Positions 38,033 through 45,819 of a stretch of 64,000 bases of DNA are shown here, piece after piece. The stretch's first letter is position 1, and each line of letters starts with the position of its first letter. The notes under the pieces are model-generated. The model ran no database searches and was not told where the DNA came from. It saw nothing but the letters and a program-made list of their open reading frames with translations. Location: NCBI GenBank assembly GCA_900469475.1, contig UBXG01000002.1, positions 508,577-572,576 on the forward strand, read 5' to 3'. The DNA is from Hyphomicrobiales bacterium (GTDB taxonomy: Bacteria > Pseudomonadota > Alphaproteobacteria > Rhizobiales > Rhizobiaceae). The translations under genes were made by a program, and so were the position numbers.

Positions 38033-38767
38033 TCAAGCCTCCGCCGCCTGCGGAAGCTCCGCTTGCACCTTAATCGTCCGCACCCAGGCGCGAGCGATAG
38101 CGAGACCTGCCGTTTCCGCCGCTGCAGCATGCCTGGCGACGAGCTCCGGATACCGCTCCAGCCAGCCGGGCTCCTTGCGCTCGATGGTCTCCCTGAATTC
38201 GCCGCGCCAGCGCTCCACCACGGCGGCATTGGCCTCAAAATGGAACTGCGTGCCATAGGTGGCGCGGCCGATGCGGAAGGCCTGGTTCGGCGTGACGCCA
38301 TTGGCGGCAAGGCGCGTGGCTCCATCAGGCAAGGCAAAGGTGTCGCCATGCCATTCGAAGATGGTGAATTCATCTCCGACATCGGCAAGCAGTGGGTCTG
38401 CCTTACCCTCTTCCGTAAGGCCGACCGTCTTCCAGCCGAACTCATGGGCGGTGCCGAGAAGATTTTCCGCCTCGTAGGCGCGCGCCAGAATCTGGCTGCC
38501 GAGGCAGATGCCGAGCACGGCCTTGTCCTCACCCTCGAAACGACGCATCAGCCTCGCCAGCTCCGGCAGATAAGGATGGGTGTCGTCGTCGCGGGCGCTC
38601 TGCTCGCCACCGAGCACGGCCAGCGCATCATAGGACGACGTCTCCTTCGGCAAAGCCTCGCCGCTCCAAGGGCGAAACCAGTCGAGCTCGGCTCCGGCCT
38701 CCTCAAGCGCTATACCGAGAGCGCCGAGCGGGGTGTTCTTCATATTCTCGATGATGGCGACGCGCAT
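38033..38767 (-). CDS. Class I glutamine amidotransferase
   Basis: This 244-aa GATase1 domain has nucleophile C88 in LGICLGSQILARAY. It is followed by FGWKTVGLTEEG and TQFHFEANAAVVE (His and Glu, the other triad members, in the form HFEA instead of HPEE). It resembles GuaA-like stand-alone amidotransferases and gamma-glutamyl-polyamine hydrolases. It has no synthetase partner nearby, so the physiological acceptor or substrate is unclear. Confidence 0.92.
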   Translation of the reverse strand: MRVAIIENMKNTPLGALGIALEEAGAELDWFRPWSGEALPKETSSYDALAVLGGEQSARDDDTHPYLPELARLMRRFEGEDKAVLGICLGSQILARAYEAENLLGTAHEFGWKTVGLTEEGKADPLLADVGDEFTIFEWHGDTFALPDGATRLAANGVTPNQAFRIGRATYGTQFHFEANAAVVERWRGEFRETIERKEPGWLERYPELVARHAAAAETAGLAIARAWVRTIKVQAELPQAAEA

Positions 38768-38887
38768 ACCGTTGATTCCCGAGCGATGTTACCACCGGAG
38801 ATGAGCATGAGGCGGCGGGAGAGGCAAGTGGCCAGAGCGCGTCAACATTCCACGGAAATGCCGAACGACTCCGGCCGTCTAATCCTG

Positions 38888-38935
38888 GCGCAATTCCTAA
38901 CGGAAACCGCCTGGCACTTTTCCTGGAATTGCTTT
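38888..38935. repeat. Short intergenic palindromic repeat, family A
   Basis: GCGCAATTCC, CGGAAACCGCC and CACTTTTCCTGGAATTGC form a copy of the element at 6013-6063 in the opposite orientation. It lies in the divergent gap between the amidotransferase and the SelW-like gene. Confidence 0.7.
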
Positions 38936-38993
38936 GGCTTGCAGCAGACTAAAGTTGAGCCTAAATCTCAGCAAACAACGAAGGATCAGGACG

Positions 38994-39287
38994 ATGAGCG
39001 ACAAGCCCCGCATCACCATTCTCTATTGCACCCAATGCAACTGGTTGCTGCGCTCCGGCTGGATGGCGCAGGAGCTGTTGCAGACCTTTACCGACAGTCT
39101 AGGCGAAGTGGCGCTGATCCCCGGCACCGGCGGCGTCTTCGAAATCCGCATCGACGGCGAGCTGTTGTGGGAGCGCAAGCGCGACGGCGGCTTTCCCGGG
39201 CCGAAGGAGTTGAAGCAGCGGGTGCGGGATATCATCGACCCCGAGCGCGATCTCGGCCATACCGATCGCAGATCGCTGGAAAGCTAG
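38994..39287 (+). CDS. SelT/SelW/SelH (Rdx) family redox protein
   Basis: The 97-aa thioredoxin-like protein has CTQCNW at about residues 12-17, the CxxC motif in place of the CxxU of selenoprotein W. WKRKRDGGFPGPKELKQRVRD at the end is the family block. The start at 38994 lies behind AAGGATCAGGA. A longer in-frame start at 38934 would read into the repeat. The cytoplasmic redox function is not well defined. It converges on the BA14K gene. Confidence 0.93.
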   Translation: MSDKPRITILYCTQCNWLLRSGWMAQELLQTFTDSLGEVALIPGTGGVFEIRIDGELLWERKRDGGFPGPKELKQRVRDIIDPERDLGHTDRRSLES

Positions 39288-39304
39288 GCTCTGCTGCTCA
39301 GGCA

Positions 39305-39733
39305 TCAGTCGAAGGGCGAACGGCAGGGCTTGGTTCCATTATTGATCGTCGTATAGCTGTTGGTGCCGGGATTATAGGTGCGATAGCGCTCGGCACACCA
39401 AGTCTGGTGCTGCCTCAGTTTCTGGGCCGGCGAAGGATAGAGTGCCCTTGGCGGCGGTGCGGAGGTTTCGCGCGGGAGGATATGAACGCGCGGGCTGTCA
39501 TAGCGATTGAGGCCTCCGGTATAGGGCGGTGTGACGGGAAGCGGCTGGCCTGGGCGCGTGTAGAACTGCCGCTGTCCGAAACCAAAGCAGCCACGGGAAT
39601 CGCAGATGACGGTGTTGGTGCGCGGCGGAGTGATGAGCCTCCGAGAATCCGAGGCGGCGGCAACGAAATCCACCTGCGACAGCGAGGCGAGTGTGAGAGC
39701 GCAGCCAAACGTGATCCTATGAAAAATAGCCAT
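39305..39733 (-). CDS. BA14K-family secreted protein
   Basis: This 142-aa protein has a signal peptide (1-27: MAIFHRITFGCALTLASLSQ then DFVAAAS) and a C-terminal BA14K motif HQTWCAERYRTYNPGTNSY followed by NGTKPCRSPF. The family is named for a Brucella immunoreactive 14-kDa protein with lectin-like activity. Start 39733 has AGGA seven bases upstream. A longer in-frame reading to 39967 contradicts the signal peptide. It lies next to the phosphomannomutase but is divergent from it. Confidence 0.9.
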   Translation of the reverse strand: MAIFHRITFGCALTLASLSQVDFVAAASDSRRLITPPRTNTVICDSRGCFGFGQRQFYTRPGQPLPVTPPYTGGLNRYDSPRVHILPRETSAPPPRALYPSPAQKLRQHQTWCAERYRTYNPGTNSYTTINNGTKPCRSPFD

Positions 39734-39911
39734 GACAAGTTCCTGTTCCGGACGCCATGAACCGATGGGCAGCCGCAGCGTCTCCACCTTACTTGGGGTC
39801 TGACAGTGGCAAAACCAGTGTTGCCGCAACCGGAACGCTTCGACCCACGATGAGTTGATCGCTGCCGCCGCTTGCGCCATAACAGCCCAACCATTGCAAG
39901 GGAGATTGCCA

Positions 39912-41342
39912 GTGAGCAGCTTGAAATTCGGCACCAGCGGCCTTCGCGGCCTGTCCGCAGACCTCACCGGTCGGGCATCGGCGCTCTATGCGACGGCCTT
40001 TGCCCGCCATCTGCTGAAAAACGGCCATGCCAGACCGGGCGATTTCATCCTCGTCGGCCGCGATTTCCGCGAATCGAGCCCGGCGATCTCCGCCACCTGC
40101 ATCGGTGCGCTGAAGCGGGCTGGCCTGACGCCGATCGACTGCGGCACATTGCCGACGCCGGCGCTGGCGCTTTACGGCCTGCAACTGAAGGCCGCCTCGC
40201 TGATGATCACCGGCTCGCATATCCCAGCCGACCGCAATGGCATCAAATTCTACCGGCCGGACGGCGAGATCGACAAGCGCGACGAGCTGGCGATCAGCGA
40301 GGAAGCGCTTGCGATCGGCAGTTCCCCACTCGACGAAACCCCCGCCGAGGCGGAAAGCCGCACGGCGGAGACTGAGGCGCTGTTCCTGGAGCGCAACAAG
40401 GGCCTGCTGCCATCAGGCAGCCTCGCCGGCCTCACCATCGGCGTCTATCAGCACAGCACGGTGGCGCGTGATCTCTTCGGTGAGGTGCTAACCCATTACG
40501 GCGCCCGCGTCGTGCCGCTCGGCCGCTCCGAGAGCTTCATTCCGGTGGATACGGAAGCGGTCTCGACCGAGACCATCCGCCTGATGAAATCCTGGGCACC
40601 GGAACACGGGCTGGATGCCATCGTTTCCGCCGATGGCGACGGCGATCGGCCGCTGGTCGCGGACGAAACCGGCGAGCCGCTGCGCGGCGATTTGCTCGGC
40701 CTCATCGCCGCAAATTTCCTCGGTGCACAAGTGGTCGTTACGCCTGTTACCTCCAATTCGGGCATTGAGGCCGCCGGCTCCTATGCCGTCACTCGTACCC
40801 GCGTCGGTTCCCCCTATGTGATCGCCGGCATGGACGAGGCCATTGCGGCAGGCAAAGCCAATGTCATGGGCTTTGAGGCCAATGGCGGCACGCTGACAGC
40901 CAGCCGCTTCACCGTCGAGGGAAAACCCTTCGAGCCGCTGCCGACACGCGACAGCTTCCTGCCGATTCTCGCTACGCTTTATGCCGCCGCCAAGGCAGGC
41001 AATCCGCTCTCGGCCGTCGCCGGTAGCTACCGCCTGCCCTTTGCAGCCGCCGACCGTCTGGAGAACTTCCCCGTGGAAACCAGCGCAGCGCTGATGGCCT
41101 ATCTGCGCGCCTCCGATGCCAATCTCGCGGATTTCCTGAAGCCCGTCGCCGCCGTCGCCTCGAAGAGCGACATCGACGGCCTGCGGGTGACACTTGTGGA
41201 TAACCGAATCATCCATTTCCGCCCCTCCGGCAATGCGCCTGAAATGCGCTGCTATGTGGAAGCGTCGAGCGAAAACGAGACAAAGGCCCTGCTGGAACAG
41301 GGACTTGGCCTAATCATCGCATGGGCCGCAGCCCGGGCTTGA
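39912..41342 (+). CDS. Phosphohexomutase (phosphomannomutase/phosphoglucomutase, NoeK-like)
   Basis: This 476-aa protein is a full alpha-D-phosphohexomutase. The catalytic serine loop is TGSHIPADRNG (S102), the metal loop is DGDGDRP (D241, D243, D245), the sugar-specificity loop is EANGG, and the phosphate loop is RPSGNAPEMRCY. The HIP form of the serine loop resembles NoeK-type phosphomannomutases of rhizobia, which make mannose-1-phosphate for fucose/GDP-mannose in surface sugars. The start is GTG 39912 with AAGGGAG seven bases upstream. Confidence 0.93.
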   Translation: MSSLKFGTSGLRGLSADLTGRASALYATAFARHLLKNGHARPGDFILVGRDFRESSPAISATCIGALKRAGLTPIDCGTLPTPALALYGLQLKAASLMITGSHIPADRNGIKFYRPDGEIDKRDELAISEEALAIGSSPLDETPAEAESRTAETEALFLERNKGLLPSGSLAGLTIGVYQHSTVARDLFGEVLTHYGARVVPLGRSESFIPVDTEAVSTETIRLMKSWAPEHGLDAIVSADGDGDRPLVADETGEPLRGDLLGLIAANFLGAQVVVTPVTSNSGIEAAGSYAVTRTRVGSPYVIAGMDEAIAAGKANVMGFEANGGTLTASRFTVEGKPFEPLPTRDSFLPILATLYAAAKAGNPLSAVAGSYRLPFAAADRLENFPVETSAALMAYLRASDANLADFLKPVAAVASKSDIDGLRVTLVDNRIIHFRPSGNAPEMRCYVEASSENETKALLEQGLGLIIAWAAARA

Positions 41343-41395
41343 CCCGGGCTTCAACCGCTTTTTTCGCGATTGACACTAAAACTTCAAAAACCCTG

Positions 41396-41424
41396 TTGAC
41401 ACCGGACGGCCACCCCCTTACATG
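41396..41424 (+). promoter_or_regulatory. Promoter of tRNA-Leu
   Basis: TTGACA, 17 bases and TACATG lie 11 bases upstream of the tRNA, a strong sigma-70-type match. Transcription would start near 41431. Confidence 0.75.
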
Positions 41425-41434
41425 CGTGTCCGTC

Positions 41435-41521
41435 GCCCAGATGGCGGAATTGGTAGACGCGCCAGCTTCAGGTGCTGGTACCCGAAAGGGTGTGGAGGTT
41501 CGAGTCCTCTTCTGGGCACCA
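41435..41521 (+). tRNA. tRNA-Leu (CAG anticodon)
   Basis: The acceptor stem GCCCAGA/TCTGGGC closes with discriminator A and an encoded CCA (41519-41521). The D-arm GGCGGAATTGGTAGACGC, anticodon stem CCAGC/GCTGG with loop TTCAGGT (anticodon CAG at 41469-41471), long variable arm (TACCCGAAAGGGT), and T-arm GGTTCGAGTCC fit a class II leucine tRNA. It reads CUG codons. A hairpin follows that may act as terminator. Confidence 0.97.
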
Positions 41522-41526
41522 TTCCA

Positions 41527-41552
41527 TTTTGAGAAACGCGGATTTCTCAAAA
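41527..41552. terminator. Hairpin downstream of tRNA-Leu
   Basis: TTTTGAGAAA-CGCGGA-TTTCTCAAAA is a perfect 10-bp stem with 6-base loop, 6 bases after the tRNA end. The stem is AT-rich, and an A-run follows on the plus strand instead of a T-run. Confidence 0.45.
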
Positions 41553-41715
41553 ATTTCAAGACATAGTAGATGCTTACAATACGCATTCCGGTTCGCCGGA
41601 AGCGCGTTCGACTCTGGTCTTGAAACATGATGGCAGCCCGCTCTGAGGCCGTCTTTAAATCATTGACTACCGAAGAATAGATCGACCTAATAGAGCAAAC
41701 CTCGAGGGATTTTGG

Positions 41716-41844
41716 ATGGATCACAAGAGCGACTGGTACGATCTGATCGTCGGCAACGGCAACGTCAATGAAGGGCTCGGGAGGATAATAGGTTTCATCC
41801 TCGCCGTGCTCGTGATTCTCAGCCTGATCTTTTGGATGATCTGA
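41716..41844 (+). CDS. Tiny membrane protein, 42 aa, unknown
   Basis: ATG at 41716 is preceded by GAGGG with seven-base spacing. The frame reads MDHKSDWYDLIVGNGNVNEG and then a hydrophobic helix of about 18 residues ending IFWMI, stop at 41844. The short polar head and single helix suit a small inner-membrane protein. It lies between tRNA-Leu and the DUF982 gene. Codon use is GC-rich at third positions in the coding part, as in neighbours. Family unknown. Confidence 0.6.
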   Translation: MDHKSDWYDLIVGNGNVNEGLGRIIGFILAVLVILSLIFWMI

Positions 41845-41900
41845 GCGCTCCCGTTTTGGGTGGCCTGGCCGCGTCGTCGCGCCCTCTGGTACATATCGAT

Positions 41901-42167
41901 CTAGTGAAGGCTTCCAAGGTCCGGCCTGACGCTAAGCCCCGCCTCTTGCGCCGCCTCCAGAAATGCCTTCCGCGATTCCTCGGCGGAGGCCATTCCAAGC
42001 ACGGCATCCAGGCATACGAGCACAGCCTCATCCACAATAGGTCCGCTGACAACAGGCCATTCCTCGCTCATGCAGTTCGCTGCATCGAGCGCGTTGGTTA
42101 TGATCGCATAATGCCCGGCGCCGCCGAGATCGACTATGACGGGATTGTTCCAATCGCCATATTCCAT
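41901..42167 (-). CDS. DUF982 family protein
   Basis: This 88-aa protein matches the rhizobial DUF982 pattern: WNNPVIVDLGGAGHYAIITN, DAANCMSEEWPVVSGP, and ESRKAFLEAAQEAG. Start 42167 (MEYGDW) lies seven bases from GAGG. The GTG two codons earlier is too near. The upstream 74-aa gene's stop lies within the ribosome-binding region, so the two are probably translated together. No function is known for the family. Confidence 0.85.
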   Translation of the reverse strand: MEYGDWNNPVIVDLGGAGHYAIITNALDAANCMSEEWPVVSGPIVDEAVLVCLDAVLGMASAEESRKAFLEAAQEAGLSVRPDLGSLH

Positions 42168-42169
42168 CG

Positions 42170-42394
42170 TCACGCCTCCTCAATGTTGAGCGCGACCAAT
42201 GCTGCAATCGGAAGCGATCCGGTGCCGTCCCATGCGGCCGCTGTCCTAGAATAATGCATGAAATCAACTCCTCGCTGACGCCATGAGGCGATAACGGCAG
42301 CGGTGGCGAGATGTTCCCGGCCGCGGATCTGCCGCCAGTTTTTCTTGAGCCTCATCGGATCCGGCCCGCTCACCGAAAGCTTCTTGCCATGCAT
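42170..42394 (-). CDS. Hypothetical small protein upstream of DUF982 gene
   Basis: The 74-aa product (MHGKKLSVSGPDPMRLKKN...) has a basic N-terminal half and a short hydrophobic end (SLPIAALVALNIEEA). No domain was recognised. Its stop lies 2 bases upstream of the DUF982 start, and AGGAGG stands 14 bases before the ATG. A shorter start at the Met at residue 14 is possible. The coupling supports coding, but it could be a chance frame. Confidence 0.45.
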   Translation of the reverse strand: MHGKKLSVSGPDPMRLKKNWRQIRGREHLATAAVIASWRQRGVDFMHYSRTAAAWDGTGSLPIAALVALNIEEA

Positions 42395-42523
42395 TGGCGC
42401 CGATCATTCCTCCTGCGCTTCGCGCTGTGCGCAAACCTCCATCCCATTACGGCGCTAGCTTCCCCGCTTCCAACTGGTTAACTTTTGAAGCAGGGAGGTG
42501 AGACGAATAAGGGGAACAACAAA

Positions 42524-42706
42524 ATGGACCACGTCTACAATCTGCTCTGGCTTGCTTTCAGCGTCGCTCTTCTCTTCGCCGCATTGAACCGGCGGCTGGC
42601 CGGAGATTTCGTCACCATGTGGTATCTGCTCGTCATCACAGCTGTGACCGTGATGGCGTGGGCGGGCTTCTTCCCGACCGATATGGCGAACCTGCGGGCC
42701 GGCTGA
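42524..42706 (+). CDS. Small hydrophobic protein, 60 aa, unknown
   Basis: The 60-aa product has two predicted helices (YNLLWLAFSVALLFAALN and TMWYLLVITAVTVMAWAGFF) and a short tail. ATG 42524 is preceded by AAGGGG nine bases upstream. An in-frame start at 42485 would add a charged, family-less extension. It is divergent from the 74-aa/DUF982 pair. Probably a small membrane protein. Confidence 0.65.
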   Translation: MDHVYNLLWLAFSVALLFAALNRRLAGDFVTMWYLLVITAVTVMAWAGFFPTDMANLRAG

Positions 42707-42823
42707 TCTGCAGGCCGCAATCCCATGCCGACCGCTCGCAGCACCACCTCAAAGCGTCCCAGACGCGAAAAAACCGCCGAAAATCTCTTTCGGCGGCTTG
42801 GAGCGTGATCGAAGGACGGAGCC

Positions 42824-42925
42824 GCGCGTCGCGATCTTTCAGATTCGCTTCCCGCGCTTTAGGTCTTTCATTTTGCGCATGTCGTTGTCGCAAAGCCGCT
42901 GCACACTTTTGCGCGACATGCCCTA
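42824..42925. repeat. 102-bp intergenic repeat, family B, copy 1
   Basis: This repeat is identical at 98 of 102 positions to that at 45718-45819 and in the same orientation. It contains the hairpin GCATGTCG...CGACATGC and the core CGCTGCACACTTTTGCG shared with family A. The last three bases (42923-42925) are the stop codon of the GH20 gene read on the minus strand. Confidence 0.9.
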
Positions 42926-44842
42926 AAGCTTCGGGTTCAGCGGCACGATGGCGGCAAAGCGTAGCCAGTCCTTCTGCGCCTTGGGCGTCCAGGCCGCCTC
43001 GGCGATGGCCGGCAGGCGCGGGAAGACGAGGCGGTTGAAATAGTCGCGGGAGATGAAATTCTCCTGCCAGATGCAGGCCTGCACGCCCTTCATCAGGTGC
43101 TTCAGCTCATCCGGGAAATCGCCCTCGGCCTCGTAGGCATAGGTATGGGCCGGCGGCACCGTGCCTGCCCAGCTCGCGCCGGGTTCCTGCCAGGCATCGG
43201 CCTGCACCATGTCGAGATAATAGGCCTGGCCCGGGGTCATCACGACTTCATAGCCTTCGCGCGCCAGATCGATGCCGACCTCCGGCTTTTCCCAGGCCAT
43301 GAGCAAAGTGCCTTCCGGATCGACGCCCCCGCCATGGGCGACCTCGTTCCAGCCGGCAAGCTTGCGCCCGCGGGCGGTGAGCATGGCCTTGATGCGCTTG
43401 AGGAAATAGGACTGCAGCGCGAATGTCCCCGATATGCCCTCCTGCTCCATGAGCTTGCGTGCGAGCGGTGAAGCGAGCCACGAACCATTGGCGACCTCGT
43501 CGCCGCCGATATGGATATATTCGGACGGAAAGAGCTCGACCATTTCGTCGAAGACCTTGGCGAGAAACTCGTAGGTCAGCTCGATGGCGGGGTTCAGCGC
43601 ATTGTTCGGGAAGCCCTGAACGGAATGATAGCTGTCAGGAGCCTCCTGCCCGTCCGTCAGGTCAGGCAGGGCGACGAGGGTGGCGGTGCTGTGACCGGGA
43701 ACGTCGATTTCCGGGATCACCTCGATGCCGAGCGCCATGGCGTGGGCGACGATCTCGCGAACATCATCCTGCGAATAGAAGCCACCGACCGGCTCGGCTG
43801 CATTGCCAAGCTGCGGCAGCAGCGGCTCGTCCGGCCCGCGCAGCACGCCCGTGGTGGTCAACTGCGAATAGGCGCGGATCTCCAGCCGCCAGGCCTCGTC
43901 ATCGGTCAGATGCCAGTGGAAGATATTGAGCTTCAGCCAGGCGAGAATGTCGAGCAGGCGCAGGACGTCGTCCTTTGGCGTGAACTGCCGGGAGACGTCG
44001 AGATGGCAGCCGCGCCAGCCATAGCGCGGCCGGTCGGCGATCACGCCAGATACGGGGAAGCGGAACTTGCCGGGCTCGCGCCGTGCGCCATCGAGAAGCT
44101 GCGCTAACGTCGTCAGACCGTAGAGGCGGCCTGCCTCGGCGGAGAAGGCGAGCACGATCTCATCGCCGGAGAAGGAAAGCTCATAGGCTTCCCGGGCCAG
44201 TGCCGGCCGTTCGACAAACCGCAGCGCCCTGCCCTGTGGCGCCGCAATAAGGCTGAAGGGGATGTGATTGGACGGAAAGAGGCGGCGGAAGAGCGCCTGC
44301 GCCGCAGCCAGCGCCTTGATGCTCGCGGCATCGGAACCCTCGGCCGGATAGAGCGCAACCGGAAAATCTTCGCCCGGCTTGGCGTCGATCTCCGCCGGCC
44401 AGGGCTGGATCGCGTAGGGAAGCTCCAGCCTGCCTCCCGGCAGCAGGACCGGCGGCGGCTCGCTGACGCGATCGGCGAGCAACAGATCCGAAGTGAAAAC
44501 GGTGACATGAGTGCCGTCTTCGAGCGTCACGTAGGCGGATTTGGCGCCGTCGGTGCAATGGCGCGCTATACGGTGAAGTGCCGAGACGGTGAACGTCCAG
44601 CTTCCTCCGGGTGCGATGGAGAGGCCGGCCGGCGGCGCAAACTCATGAAAATTGGCATTGCGGCGGACGAAGACGGCGTTGTCGCAGGCTTGGGGATCAA
44701 CGAGGCGCGTCAGGGTCGTATAGGCGAGACGGAAATTCTCAAGAGGTGCATCCGAGAAATTGAAGAGGGTCAGTGTCAATCGACCATGCTTCCCGCCTTC
44801 GGGCGACCAGGTGTTTTCGAGATGATAGGAGGACGGCTGCAT
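42923..44842 (-). CDS. Beta-N-acetylhexosaminidase, GH20
   Basis: The 639-aa protein has an N-terminal carbohydrate-binding-like region (1-150), a GH20b domain, and the catalytic barrel with HWHLTDDEAWRLEIRAY, EIDVPGHSTA, and D448-E449 in HIGGDEVANGSW (the acid/base with its helper Asp). Downstream MAWEKPEVG and W residues complete the substrate site. It releases terminal GlcNAc or GalNAc from oligosaccharides by substrate-assisted catalysis. No signal peptide is seen, so it is cytoplasmic and acts on imported oligosaccharides. The SDR gene lies 24 bases upstream. Confidence 0.94.
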   Translation of the reverse strand: MQPSSYHLENTWSPEGGKHGRLTLTLFNFSDAPLENFRLAYTTLTRLVDPQACDNAVFVRRNANFHEFAPPAGLSIAPGGSWTFTVSALHRIARHCTDGAKSAYVTLEDGTHVTVFTSDLLLADRVSEPPPVLLPGGRLELPYAIQPWPAEIDAKPGEDFPVALYPAEGSDAASIKALAAAQALFRRLFPSNHIPFSLIAAPQGRALRFVERPALAREAYELSFSGDEIVLAFSAEAGRLYGLTTLAQLLDGARREPGKFRFPVSGVIADRPRYGWRGCHLDVSRQFTPKDDVLRLLDILAWLKLNIFHWHLTDDEAWRLEIRAYSQLTTTGVLRGPDEPLLPQLGNAAEPVGGFYSQDDVREIVAHAMALGIEVIPEIDVPGHSTATLVALPDLTDGQEAPDSYHSVQGFPNNALNPAIELTYEFLAKVFDEMVELFPSEYIHIGGDEVANGSWLASPLARKLMEQEGISGTFALQSYFLKRIKAMLTARGRKLAGWNEVAHGGGVDPEGTLLMAWEKPEVGIDLAREGYEVVMTPGQAYYLDMVQADAWQEPGASWAGTVPPAHTYAYEAEGDFPDELKHLMKGVQACIWQENFISRDYFNRLVFPRLPAIAEAAWTPKAQKDWLRFAAIVPLNPKL

Positions 44843-44866
44843 GATGTTCCCCTTTGCCGGCGTGCG

Positions 44867-45643
44867 TCAGTAATGTTCGGATTGCGAGAAGGTATGGGCG
44901 AGCTCCGCCTGCCCAGCCGTCAGGCCGCAATCGACAGGCAGGCACACGCCCGTGATCGCCGCGGCGAGCGGGCTTGCGAGGAACGAGACGGCGTTGGCGA
45001 CATCGACGGGATCGACGACGCGCTGCAGCGCATACCAGCGCTTCGCCTCTTCAAAGACATTCGGATTGGCTGCGGCGCGGACTTCCCAGGCCTGTGTACG
45101 AACGGTGCCGGGCGCGACCGCATTCGAGCGGATGCCGAACTTGCCGTATTCGACGGCAACCAGCCGGGTGAAATGCAGTAGCCCCGCCTTGGCGGCGCTA
45201 TAGGCCGGATGGCCGAAGACGGCCATGCCGTTGACGGAGGCGATATTGATGACCGACCCCTTCGACGCCTTCAGCATGTCCTCGACGGCGCGGAAGCAGA
45301 GGAAAGCCGCCTCTAGATTAAGGGCATTGTCGGCGCGCCATATGGCAGGCGTCGTATCATGAAGACTGACGGCGCGGGCAGCACCGGCATTGTTGACCAG
45401 CGTCCTCAATCCGCCCAATCCCGATGCCGCCTTGGCCATGGCGGCAACATCGCCGTCACCGGTGATATCCGCCTTGAATGGCATGAAACGTTCCGCAGGG
45501 CCGAGAGCCTGCGCCGCCGCCTGCACTGCTGCCTCGTCGATATCAACGAGCAGGATGATGTCATGGTCATCTGCCAGGCGTTTTGCGATGGCACGGCCGA
45601 TATCGCCGGCCGCTCCTGTGACGATGGCAACAGATCTGCTCAT
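44867..45643 (-). CDS. Short-chain dehydrogenase/reductase
   Basis: The 258-aa classical SDR has nucleotide motif TGAAGDIG (9-16), NNAG (84-87), and catalytic S136, Y148, K152 (NIASVNG, YSAAK). The C-terminus has AITGVCLPVDCG, the usual end. AGAGG stands close before the ATG. It is in one orientation with the RpiR gene upstream and GH20 downstream, so it probably oxidises or reduces a sugar-derived intermediate of the same pathway. Confidence 0.94.
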   Translation of the reverse strand: MSRSVAIVTGAAGDIGRAIAKRLADDHDIILLVDIDEAAVQAAAQALGPAERFMPFKADITGDGDVAAMAKAASGLGGLRTLVNNAGAARAVSLHDTTPAIWRADNALNLEAAFLCFRAVEDMLKASKGSVINIASVNGMAVFGHPAYSAAKAGLLHFTRLVAVEYGKFGIRSNAVAPGTVRTQAWEVRAAANPNVFEEAKRWYALQRVVDPVDVANAVSFLASPLAAAITGVCLPVDCGLTAGQAELAHTFSQSEHY

Positions 45644-45717
45644 ATGGTTTCCTCTAATTCGTTCCCGAGCGGAGGTTGCCGCCCCTTGCCGTTGTTTGCC
45701 TGTAGCTCCAGTCTAAA

Positions 45718-45819
45718 GCGCGTCGCGATCTTTCAGATTCGCTTCCCGCGCTTTAGGTCTTTGATTTTGCGCATGTCGTTGTCGCAAAATCGCTGCACAC
45801 TTTTGCGCGACATGCTCTA
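45718..45819. repeat. 102-bp intergenic repeat, family B, copy 2
   Basis: This copy (see 42824-42925) ends GACATGCTCTAG; its CTA at 45817-45819 is the RpiR stop codon on the minus strand. Both family B copies thus end at the same point relative to a minus-strand gene. Confidence 0.9.

Noticed and set aside
38012..39760. 582-codon frame crossing the amidotransferase, SelW-like and BA14K genes
   Set aside because: It runs over three supported genes and an intergenic repeat, with no domain of its own.
41435..42706. Genomic island or attachment site at tRNA-Leu
   Set aside because: No integrase gene and no visible repeat of the tRNA 3' end in the window; the small genes downstream have ordinary rhizobial features.
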